Part shown: piece after piece, positions 59,656 to 64,000 of the stretch
Layout: the number at the start of each line of letters is the position of its first letter
How positions within the stretch are numbered: position 1 is the stretch's first letter
Origin: Pipra filicauda
Taxonomy: Eukaryota > Chordata > Aves > Passeriformes > Pipridae
Length of the DNA stretch: 64,000 nucleotides
NCBI RefSeq assembly: GCF_003945595.2
Contig: NW_024104909.1
Coordinates: forward strand, 620,001-684,000
Direction of reading: 5' to 3'
Made by a program: the position numbers and the translations under genes
Notes under the pieces: generated by a model
Database searches by the model: none
What the model was told of the DNA's origin: nothing
Seen by the model: only the letters and a program-made list of their open reading frames with translations

Positions 59656-62600
59656 TCCACTTCTCCCTTCCCATTACATTGTTGGTCTTTGTGTCCTCCA
59701 GCTGGTGATTTGTTGGTTCTTCTCTCTTCAGATGCTGTTTGGTTCTTCAGGGCATCAAGCACTGGACAGTGGTGGGAAGAGAGGGCTGTGAAAACAACAG
59801 CAGTAGCAGGAAGTGTGGAGGGAAAGCAGGAGAATCTGTAGCTATGAACCCTGTCAGCCTTGTCTTTGGAAATGGAATTTGCCCCTTTGAATCATTTCTA
59901 AGGAGCAGTGGCTGTTCAGACAGAAATGCCACACTAGATTCCCTCTCTGTGTCTGGTTTACACCATGCAAACTGGTTTATAAGAATCCTTTCTCCTGCTC
60001 AGTGGGGCTCTGAGCAGCCCTGATATTTGTTTAGCTTATCTTTAAATTGCCAGATAAAGATGCAGGAACTGGATTTGGTTAACTGTTTGGATGCTGTGCT
60101 GGACAGGACAGCCTCCAGCTCTTGAAGCTACAGGAAGTCTGGCTGTGCTCAGAGGAGTTAAAAAGGTGAGCACAGGTGAGCATTTGAGAAGTTTTATCAA
60201 CATCACCTAAAATTTCATTTTTGTTCAGATGCAGAAGAGGAACTAACGTGACAGTTTAGATGGTCTTGAGAAGAACAAGGAGCCACCTCCTACATCCCTG
60301 CTAATGTATCATCAAGAATGGTGTGGCAGCAGGACAAGGGCAGTGCCTGTCTCCCTGTGCTGGGCACTGCTGAGGCCTCACCTCGAATCCTGAGGTCAGT
60401 TTTGGGCCCCTCAAAACAAGAGAGACATTGAAGGGCTGGAGCAGGTCCAGAGAGGGAACGGAGCTGGGGAAGGGGCTGGAGCAGCAGGAGCAGCTGAGGG
60501 AGCTGGGGGGGCTCATCCTGGAGAAAAGGAGGCTCAGGGGGGACCTTCTGGCTCTGCAACCCCCTGACAGGAGGGGGGAGCTGGGGGGGGTGTCGGGGTC
60601 TGCTCCCAGAGAACAAGGGACAGGACAAGAGCAAACAGCCTCAAGTTGTGCCAGGGGAGGTTTAGGTTGGATACTGGGGGAATTTCTTCACTGACAGGGT
60701 GGTCAGGCACTGGCACAGGTGCCCAGGGCAGAGGTGGAGTCCCCATCCCTCGAGGGATTCCAAAGCCATGTGAATATGGCACCTGGGGACATGGGTTAGT
60801 GATGGCTGTGGCAGTGCTGGGTTCACAGTTGACCTCGAGGATCTTTGAGGGCTTTTCCAACCTAAACAATCCTGTGATTCTAACACAGACTGAAGGAATT
60901 TCAACCTTTGGTGATTCCTAAGCAGCACAGCAGGTGAGAGTGGTATCCTGCAAGCTGCTCACCTGTTAAAGTGCCTAAAAATAGCAGCTGTTGATACAGT
61001 GCCTGAGCTGGATGCTGGTTTGTAACCTTTGCTGCAGTGAGAAGCAGAGTGTGCTTGGTTGTGAGATGGTCATAAACTGATACATCTTTAACCTCCCCAT
61101 CCTGGGAATCCTCCAGGAATTCCAGCAGCCCTCCAGGTGCTAATTTTTTTGCCATGAGAGATTTGTGATTAAAATATCAAATAAGATTTCTGTTCCTGGA
61201 GTGCACACCTGCCCTGTGTCCCTGTGCCCATCAGACACGGTGAGAGGTGGTGATGGTCCTGGGGTACAAGAAGGAGCAGTAGCAGCAGGATAAGGAGGAT
61301 GCTTTGGCCCAAATCTCATACACACTTTATCACACTGCTTTGTCTAAGCTTCATCACTGCACACACCAGCAGGCTCTGGGTCTTCACCTCAGGCTCAGCC
61401 TTCCCTTTTGTTCTGCAAAGACTTGCAGGGAGGGCTGGTGTGAGGATGATGAGCCTGGCTGACAGAGCAGATCCTAGTGGGAAAGGGGGATGTACTGAAG
61501 TGCTGATAGGAACACAGGTGGAAGCTGGTCTTCTGTGATGACTCTGTGTCTGAAAGGGCAACAGAGGCTCTTTGGGGAAAAAAGCAGTGAAAAGGATGAG
61601 TTATTCCAAACGATGGCAAAAGGGAGGTGCAGGAAGCTCACTAGAACCTGGGTTTTCACTTTCTGCACAACCTCAAAATATGCTGTGCAAGCAGAGGAGG
61701 CTTGTATGGATCTTGCATCAGAACTGCAGCACTGTTTGTGGTGGTGAAGCTGCAGCTGTGCTCTCCCAGCTCCTGGTCTCTCCCAGCTCCCGTGGTCTCC
61801 ACTTGGACATTACCTTACTCATCCTCAGAGGTGTTGTATCACCAAGCAGTTTCCATCTGGCCTGTGCTCTTCCTGCAGCCAGAGTGCCCCTGGTGTCTGC
61901 GGCATATTGTGGTGAACCCAGAGAATGCAGCATGTGGGAATGGTGCTGGGAAGAGCCCAGAATGGGCTGGTTGTGTCCTTCAGCATTTGCTCTACCGGGA
62001 AGGGAATTAGGGATCTCCAACTTGGAGGAATCTCACGGAGCTTGTTTCATGTCCTGGCTGTAAAGCAATGCTGAACCCTGCCTGGTGTAGAAAACGGATC
62101 TATTGGGTTTGGTTTATACTGGGATCTTATTAACTGCTGCCCGACTCCTTTTCTTGTGGTTGGTTTTTGGGGTTTGGGGGATTTTTTTGTTCATTTTTCT
62201 ACAAATTAAACCTTGTGTGCTGACAAACTTGGTGATAAACAGCGTGGCCTCCTCTCCTGGTCTGCCCAGGCTCATCAGCTGTGGAGTCAAACCTATATCC
62301 TCCAGGGCAGAAGATGGAAAATATTCAACAGGCAGTGAAACCAGTTTGAAAGGACATTCCAGAGACCTCGTGCTTTTAAACTTGGACAGAATCCCTCTCA
62401 CGTCTGGCTTGGGACCTTGAAACTGGACTGGCCATAAAGTGGTTCACGGGGCCAGACTGAAAACAGTTTTCTCTCGTCCAGACTTCCTGCTGAGACCATC
62501 GAGAGTGTCTTGGGCAGGCTCCAGGTCTGTGATTTATGGACAAACCACAAGCCAGGAATCTGCAATCTAAGCTCCTTGAGCAGCAACTGCTAAAAACATT

Positions 62601-64000
62601 ATGGGAAGAAATGGCCACTGTTTCCAAAAGAAGAAAACTTGGGAGCCATTAATAATATTTAGCACTTCTGTGGTCCCTCACAATTGTTGATTAATCCTCC
62701 TGCTCTCCCTGTGAAGTGAGTCAGAATTATTCTTACTGTACAAATAAGGTCTGCATGGAGCTGAAATAAATTTCCTTTAAGAGACACAGTGAATCTGCAT
62801 TAAGGACACAGTCCAAGACTCCAGAACCCCAGCACAAAATGAAACAGAGGCATAAAGACAAGTACCTGCTGGGTTTGGATGAGGCAGTAAACAAACTTAG
62901 AGCACCTTCGAGGGACTCTCTGCCTTTCATCAGAAGATTCTTACCCAGGCAGTTCTGGGTCTGCCCAAACCTTATCCCTAGGTATAAAAATTCCTGGGAT
63001 TTCAGAGAATCTCTGGAAGTTTGGCTGCTTACTGGAATTATCCTCTACAAAGTCCTTTCCAGCTGTTTGTCTCCCTTATTGTTTGGGAAGAAGAGGATGG
63101 CATACTAAATCTATCTTGCCACCTGCCCAGAACTGCTCACCTCCTGATGCTTCTGGAGTGGGTTAAACGTGGGTTTTCCTTTTCTTTCATCAGCAGGAAG
63201 CTTTTCTTCCAGGAAAAAAAAAAGTCATTTATTCTCCACCTGCTCTCAGAACCATCTTTTGTTTCTCCTTCACCTCCCCCTTTACACTTCACCTCCATCT
63301 TCTCTGGGACATTTTGTGGCCAACGCTGTGATTCAACACAGCCCAGGCCAGGAGGGAAGTTTCTCTGCCTGGACACTCATGTTCCCGTTCTCCCAGGACA
63401 CAAAGGTGCTCCTTGTTGCCGGAGCTCCTTCTAGCAAGATTTCCATCTCAAATCACAAGGCCCTTCCCATTGCACTCCTCCTGGAATCAGTCTGGCATGT
63501 GAACAGGTGGGAATGGGTGAAGTCTGCCATAAGTCCTGGCTGAAATGGAAGAGCTGGCAGGAGCACAAGGACCAAAAGCTTCAGTAAGTAAATTTGTTCA
63601 GACTCCTGATGGTCTCATTGTTAATCCATTTACAGCAGCAGGAAGGATGAAAAATTGGGGGAAAAAGCAGAGTTTCCCCCGCTTTTTAAATGTGAGTGGC
63701 AAAAGGTGTTGTAATGAATTGTCCATTAAATATCCATCCAATGTTATTCCAAATGTCATGACATGACCTGCAGGGGATTTGGGATCAGTTAACAAAGGAG
63801 TCTGAGGAGCCAAGCAAAGCTTGTTCTCCTTTTGCAACCCAAGAAAACAAGAGGTAACTGGGTCTAAAACCCAGACCAGAAGTAAATCAGCAAGTCAATC
63901 CTTCATGGAACTGTCCCACATTAAATCATTAGAAAATCAAGAAGTTGGAGCTGTGTCAGGAGATAGAGGGAGATTCAACTGGAGTTTTGTCTCACTGGTG
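59656..64000. other. Intergenic sequence downstream of TRAP1
   Basis: It contains a CR1 copy (60,280-60,885) and otherwise unassigned sequence. DNASE1 would be expected next on the opposite strand by analogy with human gene order, but no DNase I motif was found here. ORFs up to 163 codons (61,572-62,063) have no recognised domain. Confidence 0.7.
60280..60885 (+). mobile_element. CR1 LINE, 5'-truncated (sense)
   Basis: About 600 bp matching the CR1 3' region: 'gaagggctggagcaggtcc', 'gagaaaaggaggctcagggg', 'caagttgtgccaggggaggt', 'gcagtgctgggttcacag', ending 'caatcctgtgattct'. No ORF is intact. It is the longest CR1 copy in the window. Confidence 0.93.

Noticed and set aside
63545..63766. A short ORF beginning MEELAGAQGPKAS with a GTAAGT after 13 codons, considered as an exon of a downstream gene
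   Set aside because: There is no homology, and no upstream acceptor or promoter could be tied to it.

Overview
The window is vertebrate nuclear DNA, almost certainly from a bird and probably a passerine. The genes are split by GT-AG introns. The interspersed repeats are 5'-truncated CR1 LINEs ending in the avian 3' tail (ATTCTGTGATT-like), and no SINEs typical of mammals are seen. The passerine assignment rests on the look of the CR1 copies and is inference. Two genes lie head to tail on the + strand.

Positions 1 to about 32,645 hold the 3' two-thirds of CREBBP (CBP), the transcriptional co-activator and lysine acetyltransferase. Eighteen coding exons can be joined without any frame break, giving 1,626 codons plus stop. 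By order they correspond to human exons 14-31. They encode the Pro/Gln-rich linker, the acidic sumoylation-type repression segment, the bromodomain, RING/PHD, the acetyltransferase domain with its lysine-rich autoinhibitory loop, ZZ, TAZ2, the nuclear co-activator binding domain and the Gln-rich C-terminus. The TAZ1 and KIX exons must lie to the left of the window. A 3'UTR of about 2.2 kb follows, with several AATAAA signals.

A spacer of about 2.7 kb (32,646-35,364) ends in a GC-rich 44-bp minisatellite and a CpG-rich promoter. This promoter carries a perfect cAMP-response element 32 bp upstream of the TRAP1 start codon.

Positions 35,365-58,931 hold TRAP1, the mitochondrial HSP90. All 18 coding exons are present and in frame (716 aa), with an N-terminal mitochondrial presequence and intact GHKL ATPase motifs. 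A 3'UTR of about 0.7 kb follows. The last 4.3 kb hold a CR1 copy and no gene I can recognise.

The best second-look items are about splicing and repeats rather than new genes. They are: a 255-nt stretch without a single AG ahead of CREBBP exon 20, leading to a tandem in-frame acceptor that adds ten residues between the RING and PHD cysteines; a 138-nt fully open, in-frame CREBBP intron inside the bromodomain ZA loop; a NAGNAG acceptor at exon 14; paired CRE-like elements at the TRAP1 promoter beside the CREB-binding-protein gene; a modular minisatellite in TRAP1 intron 1 whose unit length moves in 9-bp steps; a CR1 element ending 13 bp from a TRAP1 splice acceptor; and a 315-codon antisense ORF in TRAP1 intron 4. 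I found no convincing undescribed gene system.
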